DNA from: Bacteroidia bacterium | GTDB lineage: Bacteria; Bacteroidota; Bacteroidia; Flavobacteriales; Flavobacteriaceae | Length of the DNA: 64,000 bases | Assembly: GCA_030427865.1 (NCBI GenBank) | Contig: JAUICK010000002.1 | Span: 186,001-250,000, forward strand | Direction of reading: 5' to 3' | Shown here: positions 1 to 8,230 of the stretch, piece by piece | Layout of the letters: each line of letters starts with the position of its first letter | Position numbering within the stretch: the first letter of the stretch is position 1 | Position numbers and translations under genes: made by a program | Notes under the pieces: model-generated | Database searches by the model: none | Told to the model about the DNA's origin: nothing | What the model saw: only the letters and a program-made list of their open reading frames with translations

Positions 1-1027
1 CAGCCTTGTAATCTTGAGTATTTAAAGAATTTATTTGGTTTCTATTTTGGGTTAAAAAGTTATATTGAACGTCTAATTTGGGTAGTAAATTATTCATTTT
101 TAACTTTCTTTCTATATTTAAACTTTCAATTTTAAAGTTTAGAGACTTAATTTTCGGGTGGTTTTCGATATCGAAATTCTCATTGTTAAATAGTGCAATA
201 TTAAAAGTTGCATCAATAGTAGTAAAGGCATTAATATCTGGAATAATATTTTCTTGTAATTCTACAGGTGTGTTATTATTTAACCATAAAAAATTAGATA
301 ATTCTAATGAAGATTTTATTAATTTAATACGTGCTTTTTCTAAATTTAACTTTCTGTTGTTAAGTGTTATTAAAGCTTCAGTAGTATCTATTGCTGGCTT
401 ATCTCCTTCATAAAAAGCTCTTTTAGTAGCCTTAAACCTTATTTCTGCATTATTTAAAAACTCGGCATAAACTCTTTTCTCATTATACATTTTTAACCAG
501 TTAAAATAAGACAGAGAAGCATTATAGAGGATCTCGTTTACTACGATTTGCTGATCTTCTTTAGCTTGATTTAAAAAGAATTTAGCTTGCTTTAAAGAAG
601 CCATTCTTTTGTTAATTAGTAATCCTTTTAATAAAGATGCAGAAATACCTGCACTATATAATCCATCTGTGGGTACATTTGCTTCAGGATTTAAAAACAC
701 ACCACTGTTATTCTCGAAATTAGCTTTAAATTCTAATCCATAATAGGTTGGTATTTTAAATGCTGCATTTAATTTATTAAAATATTCTTTGTCTTTAAAT
801 TGTTTTTTATCAAAATCTACTTCAATTTTAGGATCAAAAGCACCGCGTGCTTTTAACAATTTAGCTTCACTTTCATTAATTACTAAATTGGCCTGTTTTA
901 CAATTGGATGATAACTTTTTACATAACCCAAATATTCAGATAAAGACATAATAGATGATACTTTGTCTTGTGCATAATATCCACCAGTAAATAGTAAAAA
1001 TGATATTAAAATATATTTTTTCATCAT
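1..1027 (-). CDS. TolC-family outer membrane protein, partial (3' end outside window)
   Basis: This is an open frame of about 342 codons that runs off the left edge, so the C-terminus is missing. The N-terminus (MMKKYILISFLLFTGG, then YYAQ) is a Sec signal peptide. The rest is long amphipathic helices typical of the outer membrane efflux channel family: an SLSEYL start of the first helix, then YHPIVKQA and a stretch near residues 100-130 with ISASLLKGLLINKR. The gene lies 24 nt downstream of the HlyD gene and would provide the outer-membrane channel of the same export machine. The family call rests on helix pattern and context. The substrate is unknown. Confidence 0.8.
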   Translation of the reverse strand, partial: MMKKYILISFLLFTGGYYAQDKVSSIMSLSEYLGYVKSYHPIVKQANLVINESEAKLLKARGAFDPKIEVDFDKKQFKDKEYFNKLNAAFKIPTYYGLEFKANFENNSGVFLNPEANVPTDGLYSAGISASLLKGLLINKRMASLKQAKFFLNQAKEDQQIVVNEILYNASLSYFNWLKMYNEKRVYAEFLNNAEIRFKATKRAFYEGDKPAIDTTEALITLNNRKLNLEKARIKLIKSSLELSNFLWLNNNTPVELQENIIPDINAFTTIDATFNIALFNNENFDIENHPKIKSLNFKIESLNIERKLKMNNLLPKLDVQYNFLTQNRNQINSLNTQDYKA

Positions 1028-1051
1028 AAAATTCTAAGTAGAGATTAGATA

Positions 1052-2410
1052 TTATTTTTTCTTTTTATCAGATTTTCCTTTGTTATTTTCTGGTTGATAA
1101 TAGTTAGGAGGGAAGCTGTTTAACTGTCTCCAAAGCTCAAACCAAATAGGTACATCTTCTAACAATGCTATTGTTTTTGCACCAGAGCCAACTCTAATGG
1201 CTTCGGGCCATTCATGGTCAGACTCGTCAGGAGCCAACAAAATTCTATATTTTCCATTATCGCTAATAAAGTTTTCTATAGCAACAACTTTAGCGCCATA
1301 AGTTCCGTAAGAAACATTAGGCCATCCAGAAAAAACAATTGCTGGCCAACCATCAAACTGTACACGAACCTTTTCACCTATATGAAGTAGGGGCAAATCT
1401 ATTGGTCTTACAAAAGTTTCTACTGCTAAATCGTATTTGGTGGGCATTATTCCCACTAAATCTTCTCCTTCTTTAAAAGTACCACCAATTCCGCCTTTAA
1501 TTGCTTTATTTATAATTCCATTTTGTGGAGCTGTAATGTATAATAAGCTGTTTCTTACTTTATAATTGCTATTACTATTTTCTAGTTTGGATACTTGTGC
1601 TTCAGCATCGAATTGACTTGATTTTGCGGTAAACATATTGCTTTGCGCTTTCGATATTTTATCTGCATAAGTTACTTTAATACGATTTAAGTCGATTTGA
1701 GCATTAATTACGTTGTTTCTGCTTGTTAATAATTTGTTTTGTTGGGAAATAAACTTAGCTTTCTTTTCTTGTAATTTTACACGTTTATCTTCTACATCTT
1801 TTACTGCTTTTAATCCTTCTTTTTGAAGTGTTTGTGTACGATTGAATTGTTTTTCTGCAATATCTATGTTGGTTTTAGCTGCTTCTAAATCAATACTGTC
1901 GCTCTGAACTTTTAGTTTAGATTGCATCAACTTATTTTTTGCTTGTTGCGTTTTTAATTTTTGCTCAGTTTTTAATGCTTCGATTTGCCTGTTTAAAGCC
2001 TCTACTTTTCCTTTGTAAGAAGTAACAGAAGATGATTTTGCGGTAATTTGTTGATTGGTTCTTTCTATCAATTTATCATCAAAATAATCGCTTTTAATTT
2101 CAGAAATTCTAAGAATTGTATCTCCTTTTTTAACTCTATCACCTTCTTGTACAAACCACTGCTCAATTCTACCAGGAATTTGAGATTGAATAGATTGTGG
2201 TCTTTGATCTGGGTATAAAGTAGTTACTAAACCTTTGCCTGTAATGTTCTGAGTCCAAGGCAGAAAGAGTGTAATAAAACCTATAATAGCAGCTGCTAAC
2301 AAAAATTTATTAAAAAATTTATAGTAATTTTTATTGAAAATTTCTTTTCCAGATTTAAAAGAAGCTAAATCTACTTTTTTATGTAACTGATTGTTAGATA
2401 TATTTAACAT
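1052..2410 (-). CDS. HlyD-family secretion adaptor (membrane fusion protein)
   Basis: This is the periplasmic adaptor that should join the inner-membrane ABC protein to the TolC-like channel. There is one membrane segment at about residues 36-52, then a split biotinyl-lipoyl domain (about 75-110, IPGRIEQWFVQEGDRVKKGD) and its return half (about 290-320, ITAPQNGIINKAIKGG). Between them is a long coiled-coil hairpin rich in Lys, Gln and Ala. The 452-residue length fits type I secretion adaptors. The C-terminus is Lys-rich. It starts 3 nt after the ABC gene stop, so the two are surely co-transcribed. The family is clear; the exported substrate is not. Confidence 0.88.
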   Translation of the reverse strand: MLNISNNQLHKKVDLASFKSGKEIFNKNYYKFFNKFLLAAAIIGFITLFLPWTQNITGKGLVTTLYPDQRPQSIQSQIPGRIEQWFVQEGDRVKKGDTILRISEIKSDYFDDKLIERTNQQITAKSSSVTSYKGKVEALNRQIEALKTEQKLKTQQAKNKLMQSKLKVQSDSIDLEAAKTNIDIAEKQFNRTQTLQKEGLKAVKDVEDKRVKLQEKKAKFISQQNKLLTSRNNVINAQIDLNRIKVTYADKISKAQSNMFTAKSSQFDAEAQVSKLENSNSNYKVRNSLLYITAPQNGIINKAIKGGIGGTFKEGEDLVGIMPTKYDLAVETFVRPIDLPLLHIGEKVRVQFDGWPAIVFSGWPNVSYGTYGAKVVAIENFISDNGKYRILLAPDESDHEWPEAIRVGSGAKTIALLEDVPIWFELWRQLNSFPPNYYQPENNKGKSDKKKK

Positions 2411-2413
2411 AGC

Positions 2414-4084
2414 TTATTTTGTTTTAGATATAATTTCGCCTTTTTCTAATGTAATTATTTGATTGCATTTCGTTCTCCAGCTTTTTTTACTACTTACAAC
2501 TATTAATGCCCAAGGCCTTTCAGCAGAAGTTAAATAACTAATTATATTTTTGGTTTCTTCTAAATTAAATTGATCTAGAGGATCTTCTAATATCATAACT
2601 TTAGGTTGCTTAATAATTGCTCTGGCTAAAATCAATTTTTTAGCAATAGTATAAGACATTTGTTTTCCTTCTGGATAAAGAATGGTTTCTAAACCATTGT
2701 CTTGTTCTTTTAAAAACTGAGTTAATCCAACAACATGCAAAGCATCAAAAATTACTTTTTCTTCAATACTTGGATTTCCAAAGATTAAATTTTCTCTTAT
2801 AGTACCTTCAAAAGGGGTTTCATCTGATAACGATAAACCTAATTGAGAACGGTAATGATTTAATTGTAAGCTATTTAAAGATAAGTTGTTTACATAAATA
2901 TTACCAGATGAAGGATGTATTACACCAGATAATAAGCGCAAAAGAGTAGATTTGCCTGCACCACTTTCTCCCATCACTAAAATTCTACTCTTTGGTTTTA
3001 AAGTCAAAGAAATATTTTTTAAAATAGCTTTTTCTCTATTTTCTACTTTATATGTAACATCATCTAACTCTATAGATAACCCATCTTTAAATAAAGGCTT
3101 TTCACCATCTTGAGATTCTAATCCCTTGTCTACTACTTGCCCAATTTTTTCTATTGATGTTAACACATCATAAAAAGATTCTAATCCAATAATTAGTTTT
3201 TCTACAGAAGCAATTACTAAAAGAATAATAATTTCTGCTGCAACAAATTGCCCAATATTCATTTCTTGATTAAGCACAAGTGCTCCTCCAATTAACAATA
3301 AACTTGCTGTTACAATTACTTTAAAACCAATCATTTGAGTAAATTGTAATATCAAAATTTTAAAATGACTTTCTCTTGCTTTTAAATAATCGCTTACCAA
3401 GGCATCATTCTTTTTTAAAGCTAAATTTGTGTTTCCAGATAATTTAAAACTTACAACAGTTCTTGCTACTTCTTGAATCCAATGTGCAACTTTATATTTG
3501 TTTTTAGATTCTTTTAAACTGGTTTCTAAACCTTTTTGAGCAGTAAACTTAAATACGATATATATTAAGAGTAATAGTAAAATTCCAAAAATGATAAAAA
3601 ACGGATGATAAAAGGATAGTAAAATCAATGCAAATACAATTTGTAAAAGTGCGGTTGGTACATCAATTAAAATTTTTGACAATCCTTTTTGAATTGTTAA
3701 GGTATCAAAGAAACGATTTGCCAGTTCTGGCGGATAATAATTTCTTAATTCTGTCATTTTTATTTTTGGAAAACGGTAACTCAATTCAAAAGAAGAACGT
3801 AAAAAAATTCTTTGCTGAATCGTTTCTATAATTCTTAATTGCATTAATTGCAATGCTCCAGAAAAAATTACTCCAAGTGTTACAACTACAACTAAAACCA
3901 CCCAAGATGTAGATACTTGTGCGCCTTGAATTAGGTTAATAATAGCCTGTATTCCTAAGGGTAAAGACAATGCTACAACACCGCCAAAAATGGCATAATA
4001 GAAAATCTGAAAAATATCTTTTTTTTCTAATTTTAACAACCCCACAAAACGCTGCCAAGGAGTTAACTGTTTGTTATTCATCAT
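2414..4084 (-). CDS. ABC-type exporter (permease fused to a degenerate ATP-binding domain)
   Basis: The protein combines an N-terminal six-helix exporter permease (about 1-310) with a C-terminal nucleotide-binding domain (about 335-556). Walker A is intact (GESGAGKS, 372-379). The other ATPase motifs are altered: there is no Q-loop Gln in the LGLSLSDETPF stretch, the LSGGQ signature is replaced by MSYTIAKK near 476-483, Walker B ends in E-D rather than D-E (VMILEDP), and the switch His is replaced by SSKK near 531. It lacks the N-terminal C39 peptidase domain of bacteriocin exporters. It lies 1 nt after tetR and 3 nt before hlyD. It is probably the inner-membrane motor or scaffold of a type I-like exporter, but hydrolysis may be impaired. 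The alternative start codon is the second Met. Confidence 0.82.
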   Translation of the reverse strand: MMNNKQLTPWQRFVGLLKLEKKDIFQIFYYAIFGGVVALSLPLGIQAIINLIQGAQVSTSWVVLVVVVTLGVIFSGALQLMQLRIIETIQQRIFLRSSFELSYRFPKIKMTELRNYYPPELANRFFDTLTIQKGLSKILIDVPTALLQIVFALILLSFYHPFFIIFGILLLLLIYIVFKFTAQKGLETSLKESKNKYKVAHWIQEVARTVVSFKLSGNTNLALKKNDALVSDYLKARESHFKILILQFTQMIGFKVIVTASLLLIGGALVLNQEMNIGQFVAAEIIILLVIASVEKLIIGLESFYDVLTSIEKIGQVVDKGLESQDGEKPLFKDGLSIELDDVTYKVENREKAILKNISLTLKPKSRILVMGESGAGKSTLLRLLSGVIHPSSGNIYVNNLSLNSLQLNHYRSQLGLSLSDETPFEGTIRENLIFGNPSIEEKVIFDALHVVGLTQFLKEQDNGLETILYPEGKQMSYTIAKKLILARAIIKQPKVMILEDPLDQFNLEETKNIISYLTSAERPWALIVVSSKKSWRTKCNQIITLEKGEIISKTK

Positions 4085-4085
4085 T

Positions 4086-4757
4086 TTATTTTAACGAATT
4101 GTTAGTTAATTGTATAAAAAATTCTGTTGGAGTATTTTCGTTATTGCTGTTTGTTATAGAAGGAAAATGTTCTTTTAGGTAATGTTGATGCAAACTACCT
4201 TCTATAATTGTACTTGCTAAACTTAATGCAAATTTGTAATCATTTTTTACAGCTAAAATCATATCACCAATGCGTGTAATAATTCTTTTATAGATTTCAA
4301 AATAGCCTTCTTTATTTTCAGAATCTACTTCTTTTGTCAGAAAAGATTTTGAACTTTCATTAACAATTATTTTATACAAGATAGTTTCATTTATGTGCGA
4401 AAAGTTAGAATCTTCTTTTACGGTTCTGGTAACAATTGCAATTCCTTTTTCTAATTTCTCTTTGGTGTTAGAAATGCTAAAAGTTTCAATTACTAATTGA
4501 TACTCTAACCATGCCCAATACCAAGAAGAAAGATATTGAAGTAATTTATGCTTACTCTCAAAGTATCTGTATATAGAACTTTCATTTGAGCCAATTTTAA
4601 CCCCTAATTTTTTAAAAGTAAAACTTTCGAACCCTATTTCGTTAATTAATAAGATACTGTGTTCTACTATGCGTTTACCTAAGTCAGAGGTTTCTGGGTC
4701 TTTGATAAATATTTTATCAGGAACAGAAATTTTTAATACTGATAATAGATCTTTCAT
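4086..4757 (-). CDS. TetR/AcrR-family transcriptional regulator
   Basis: This is a one-domain DNA-binding repressor of 223 residues. The helix-turn-helix lies at about residues 45-68 (FTFKKLGVKIGSNESSIYRY, then FESKHKLL), the classic TetR pattern in which SSIYRYF precedes KHKLL. The remaining 150 residues form a helical ligand-binding region with no family I can name. It is the first gene of the exporter operon (1 nt before the ABC gene), so it most likely controls its own operon. A 17-bp inverted repeat overlaps its promoter. The inducer is unknown. Confidence 0.88.
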   Translation of the reverse strand: MKDLLSVLKISVPDKIFIKDPETSDLGKRIVEHSILLINEIGFESFTFKKLGVKIGSNESSIYRYFESKHKLLQYLSSWYWAWLEYQLVIETFSISNTKEKLEKGIAIVTRTVKEDSNFSHINETILYKIIVNESSKSFLTKEVDSENKEGYFEIYKRIITRIGDMILAVKNDYKFALSLASTIIEGSLHQHYLKEHFPSITNSNNENTPTEFFIQLTNNSLK

Positions 4758-4774
4758 GTTTTTTTATTTGTTCG

Positions 4775-4809
4775 CAAATATAATAGTAATACTATTAAAA
4801 AATAATAGT
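4775..4809 (-). promoter_or_regulatory. Promoter and candidate TetR operator of the exporter operon
   Basis: On the minus strand TATATTTG (4782 down to 4775) matches the Bacteroidota -7 element, 18 nt before the tetR ATG. Touching its upstream side is the inverted repeat TAATAGT-AAT-ACTATTA (4781-4797), and a further TAATAGT half-site lies at 4803-4809. A dyad over the -7/-33 spacer is where a TetR repressor would block its own promoter. Binding is inferred. Confidence 0.5.
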
Positions 4810-4877
4810 TTTACTTAATTTTTAATGTTTTTTTAACATACAAGTGTTAAAAGAAGGTAAATGCAATAAAGAAATAG

Positions 4878-4885
4878 TATCTTTG
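4878..4885 (+). promoter_or_regulatory. Candidate promoter (-7 box) and long leader of the cold-shock-domain gene
   Basis: TATCTTTG fits the Bacteroidota -7 element TAnnTTTG. A start about 7 nt downstream gives a leader of roughly 110 nt before the ATG at 5001, unusually long for this window. The leader holds a small hairpin (GTTAAG near 4950, CTTAAC near 4965). Long structured leaders are known from cold-shock mRNAs. The -33 box is weak. Confidence 0.4.
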
Positions 4886-5000
4886 TATTTTAAGAAAGAA
4901 TACTCTTCACTCATTATAACAGTTAGCTTAGGTTTATTTTGAATTTTCAGTTAAGTATTTTATCTTAACAGAATAATAATTTAATACTCTTATATTTTTA

Positions 5001-5453
5001 ATGGCAAAATCCCAACAGACTTTTAGTAAAAGTGAAAAAGAAAAAAAACGGTTAAAAAAACGCGAAGATAAGCGTAAAAAAATGGAGGCTAGAAAAGCAG
5101 CCAAAGAAGAAGGTGGTACATCTGGAATACAGTTTGCCTATGTAGATCATAATGGAAACTTAACAGATACACCACCAGATCCAGAATTAAAAGTAGAATA
5201 TGAATTGGAAGACATTCAAATTTCTACCACTAAAAAAGAAGATTTACCAGAAGAAGATCCAGTAAGAAAAGGAAAAGTCTCTTTCTTTGACACTTCTAAA
5301 GGTTTCGGTTTTATTATCGATACAGAAAATAACGAAAAATATTTTACACACGTTAGTGGTTTAATTGATGAAATTGCAGAAAACGATAAGGTTTCTTTTG
5401 AGTTAGAAAAAGGAATGCGTGGAATGAACGCTGTGAAAGTGACAAAGATTTAA
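5001..5453 (+). CDS. Cold-shock-domain protein with a basic N-terminal extension
   Basis: Residues 89-150 form a cold-shock domain: KGKVSFFD, the RNP1-like KGFGFI at about 100-105, an RNP2-like YFTHVS at about 114-119, then a VSFELEKG strand. The first 40 residues are almost all Lys, Glu and Arg and look like a flexible RNA-binding tail. Residues 40-85 are acidic. At 150 residues it is about twice the length of a classical Csp. It is likely an RNA chaperone or a ribosome- or mRNA-associated protein. It is a single gene with its own promoter and terminator. The domain call is secure; the role is inferred from the family. Confidence 0.88.
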   Translation: MAKSQQTFSKSEKEKKRLKKREDKRKKMEARKAAKEEGGTSGIQFAYVDHNGNLTDTPPDPELKVEYELEDIQISTTKKEDLPEEDPVRKGKVSFFDTSKGFGFIIDTENNEKYFTHVSGLIDEIAENDKVSFELEKGMRGMNAVKVTKI

Positions 5454-5477
5454 TCTATTTAGACATAATAAACTATA

Positions 5478-5506
5478 AAATCCTTCTTTTTAGAAGGATT
5501 TTTTTT
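5478..5506 (+). terminator. Intrinsic terminator of the cold-shock-domain gene
   Basis: A 10-bp stem, AAATCCTTCT/AGAAGGATTT, with a TTTT loop, is followed by a T run. It starts 25 nt after the stop codon. Confidence 0.85.
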
Positions 5507-5584
5507 GATATTCATAAAAGTTTTTTCAGTTTAAACCTTACTTATTTAATTGGTCTAAATATGAAGAAAAAACTAATATTAGAG

Positions 5585-5592
5585 TATTTTTG
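5585..5592 (+). promoter_or_regulatory. Candidate -7 promoter element of the TonB-linked receptor gene
   Basis: TATTTTTG is a perfect TAnnTTTG match. It lies 33 nt before the chosen ATG and 24 nt before an upstream in-frame ATG. I see no good TTG at the usual upstream spacing. Confidence 0.4.
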
Positions 5593-5625
5593 CAACTTTA
5601 AACAAACATTTAACGCATGGTTTTT

Positions 5626-8139
5626 ATGAAACTTAAACAGTTTTTTACGTTTTCACTTTTTTTAATAATAAATCAATTTATTTCAGCTCAAATTACAGGA
5701 AAAGTAATAGAGGCTGATGAAAATAACCCTCTTGAATATGCTTCTGTAACTTTATATCAAACTTTAAACAAGAAATTAGTTGCTGGAGTTGTAACTGATA
5801 AAAACGGAAAGTTTACTATAAATAATATTAAACAAGGTACTTATTATTTAGAAGCTTCTTTTCTGGGGTACCAATCAAGTAAAGTTAATGCAATTGTAAT
5901 TTTTAAAAAAGGGGAAAAAAAAGATATCGGAGTTATTAAACTATCCTTAGGTTCAGGAAATCAATTGAATGAAGTTGTTGTAAGAACCGAAAAAAATACG
6001 GTTTTGCATAAAATTGATAGACAAGTTTTTGATACAAAAAAATACCAAAGTACGGTTGGTGGAAATGCAATAGATGTTGTTAAAAATTTACCGTCAGTAA
6101 CCATAGATGGTTTAGGTGAAATTAGCGTGAGAGGAAGTAAAGGTTTCACAGTTTTAATAAATGGCAAACCTACACAAGGTGATACAAGTGCAATATTAGC
6201 ACAATTACCTGCAAATGCTTTAGAAACTGTTGAATTGATTACAGCTCCATCTGCAAAATACGACCCAGAAGGAAAAGGTGGTATTTTAAACATCATCACT
6301 AAAAAAGGGGCAATTGATGGTACTTTTGCACAAATTAATTTGCGTGGTGGATTCCCATCTATAGAAGATTATGACACCCAAGTTGCAGCAAAAAGATTTG
6401 GTATAGATGCAACTCTTAATAAAAGAACAGGAAAATGGAATTTTTCTGTAGGAGCAAGCTACCAAAGAAATGATAAAACAGGTAGGAGAGAAGGAGATAT
6501 GTTTATTATAAATACTCCAGAAAACAAAACAACTTTTTTGCCTTCTGATGGTGAGCGTAGTTTTGATGAAATTACTTATAATGGACGTTTTAATATAGAT
6601 TTTACTCCAAATAATAAAGATGCTTTTACGCTTGGTTTTTTTGCAGGAAAACGTACCAAAGAACGTTTAGCAGATATTGTGTATAATAATTCTGCAGTTT
6701 CTCCAATTGGCAGCAATAATAAATTATATGATTTTACATATTTCAACCACAATTTAAGAGTTAGAAAAGGAGATTTTGCTTTAGGAAGCTTTGATTATAG
6801 TCATAAATTTGATGATGCTTCTAAATTATCTACATCAATTTTATATGAATGCACCTTTTTAGGAGGTCCAACAGAGAATGATAATTTAGGTGAGCCTAAT
6901 AGAAATATTGTTTATCAGCGAGAATTTAATACAAATGATAATCCTTTATATGGAACACGTTTCAATTTAGATTATCAATGGAAACCCTTTTCATTTGGTA
7001 CTTTAGAAACTGGTTATCAATTTAGAAACTTAGACCATACAGGAAAATTTGTTTACGAAAGAGATGCTGTTTTAGTGCCAGAATTTTCGAGTGATGTAAG
7101 TTTAAAAAGAGTCATTCACTCTGGATATGCGCAAGTTTCTGGATCTAAAAATAAATGGAATTACAATGCTGGAGTTCGTTTAGAAGCTATGGATAGAGAA
7201 TACAAAGAAACATTAAGAAGTAATAATATAGAAAATGTTTACAATTTAGATTTTGTAAAATTATTTCCATCTGCATCAATACAATACAAAGTTGATGATA
7301 AAACCAATATCAAAGCTGCATACAGTAAAAGAGTAGAAAGAACGACTACTTTTAAAATGAACAGTTTTGCAGAACGTGAACATTCTGAGGTTTTTGAACA
7401 AGGTGATAATACTTTGCAACCAGAATTTATAGATTTGGTAGAGTTAGGCATTACTAAAAAATTAAAAGGAGGAAATGCTGTATATGCAACTGCCTATTTT
7501 AGGCATGTAGATAATGTTATTAATCGTGTAAATACGTTGGCATATCAACAAAATGGAGCAGTAATAGATAGTATTATCAACAGAGTATATTCTAATGTTG
7601 GTAAAAGTAATGCTATAGGTTTGGAAATTGGTGCCACTTTAAAACCAACAAAAAGTTGGACAAATTTTATTGGTGTAAATGTGTATAATTATGCTATTGA
7701 TGGTGTTTTAAACTTTAGACATAGAGATGGAATAGAGCGCAATTACAATATCGATACGAATTCTACGATTTACTCAATCAATTTAAACTCAACCTATAAT
7801 TTTTGGCAAAACGCTTCAGTACAATTTACGTTTAATTACTTGTCTGATAGAGTTACAGCAATGGGTGAAGATTCTCGATTTTACTCACCAAATCTTACCT
7901 TTAGAAAAAAGTTGTTGGATGATAGGTTAACAGCCACTTTGCAATGGCAAAATATAGATATGGGCTTATTTAAAACAAACGAACAAAGAATTACAACCTC
8001 AAGACCCAACCAATTTTTTACAACTACAAACTACGTATATGAGGTAGATATGATTACGTTAAACCTGTCTTATACGTTTAATGCTGCTAAAAATAAATCG
8101 AAGTTTATAGATAGTGAATTTGGTAAGCGTGAGTTTTAG
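5626..8139 (+). CDS. TonB-dependent receptor, outer membrane beta-barrel family
   Basis: This is an outer-membrane transporter or receptor of about 837 residues. It starts with a signal peptide (MKLKQFFTFSLFLIINQF, then ISAQ). The carboxypeptidase-like regulatory domain follows (about 20-115, ITGKVIEADENNPLEYASV), then a plug domain (about 130-225) with VRGSKGFTVLINGKPTQGD and APSAKYDPEGKGGILNI. The remainder is a beta-barrel of the OMP_b-brl_3 type ending in strand-forming aromatic residues (ITLNLSYTF). I chose the second in-frame ATG because it puts the signal peptide at the very N-terminus; the first is at 5617. It stands alone between promoter and terminator. The ligand (siderophore, peptide or other) cannot be read from the sequence. 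Confidence 0.88.
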   Translation: MKLKQFFTFSLFLIINQFISAQITGKVIEADENNPLEYASVTLYQTLNKKLVAGVVTDKNGKFTINNIKQGTYYLEASFLGYQSSKVNAIVIFKKGEKKDIGVIKLSLGSGNQLNEVVVRTEKNTVLHKIDRQVFDTKKYQSTVGGNAIDVVKNLPSVTIDGLGEISVRGSKGFTVLINGKPTQGDTSAILAQLPANALETVELITAPSAKYDPEGKGGILNIITKKGAIDGTFAQINLRGGFPSIEDYDTQVAAKRFGIDATLNKRTGKWNFSVGASYQRNDKTGRREGDMFIINTPENKTTFLPSDGERSFDEITYNGRFNIDFTPNNKDAFTLGFFAGKRTKERLADIVYNNSAVSPIGSNNKLYDFTYFNHNLRVRKGDFALGSFDYSHKFDDASKLSTSILYECTFLGGPTENDNLGEPNRNIVYQREFNTNDNPLYGTRFNLDYQWKPFSFGTLETGYQFRNLDHTGKFVYERDAVLVPEFSSDVSLKRVIHSGYAQVSGSKNKWNYNAGVRLEAMDREYKETLRSNNIENVYNLDFVKLFPSASIQYKVDDKTNIKAAYSKRVERTTTFKMNSFAEREHSEVFEQGDNTLQPEFIDLVELGITKKLKGGNAVYATAYFRHVDNVINRVNTLAYQQNGAVIDSIINRVYSNVGKSNAIGLEIGATLKPTKSWTNFIGVNVYNYAIDGVLNFRHRDGIERNYNIDTNSTIYSINLNSTYNFWQNASVQFTFNYLSDRVTAMGEDSRFYSPNLTFRKKLLDDRLTATLQWQNIDMGLFKTNEQRITTSRPNQFFTTTNYVYEVDMITLNLSYTFNAAKNKSKFIDSEFGKREF

Positions 8140-8164
8140 TCAAAATAAGATTACTAAAATTAGA

Positions 8165-8198
8165 AAATCCTTCAAGTTTTAACCTGAAGGATTTTTTT
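8165..8198 (+). terminator. Intrinsic terminator after the TonB-linked receptor
   Basis: The stem AAATCCTTCA/TGAAGGATTT is followed by a T run, 26 nt after the receptor stop. It also faces the convergent aroB gene. Confidence 0.8.
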
Positions 8199-8230
8199 AT
8201 GTCTTGTATTTTTTTCTCTTTTCTAAAAAA

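Noticed and set aside
78..413. Plus-strand ORF of 111 codons
   Set aside because: It lies antisense inside the TolC-like gene, and its amino acid pattern is low complexity and not protein-like.
5961..6299. Minus-strand ORF inside the TonB receptor gene
   Set aside because: It is an antisense shadow of the receptor plug region with no start context or domain.
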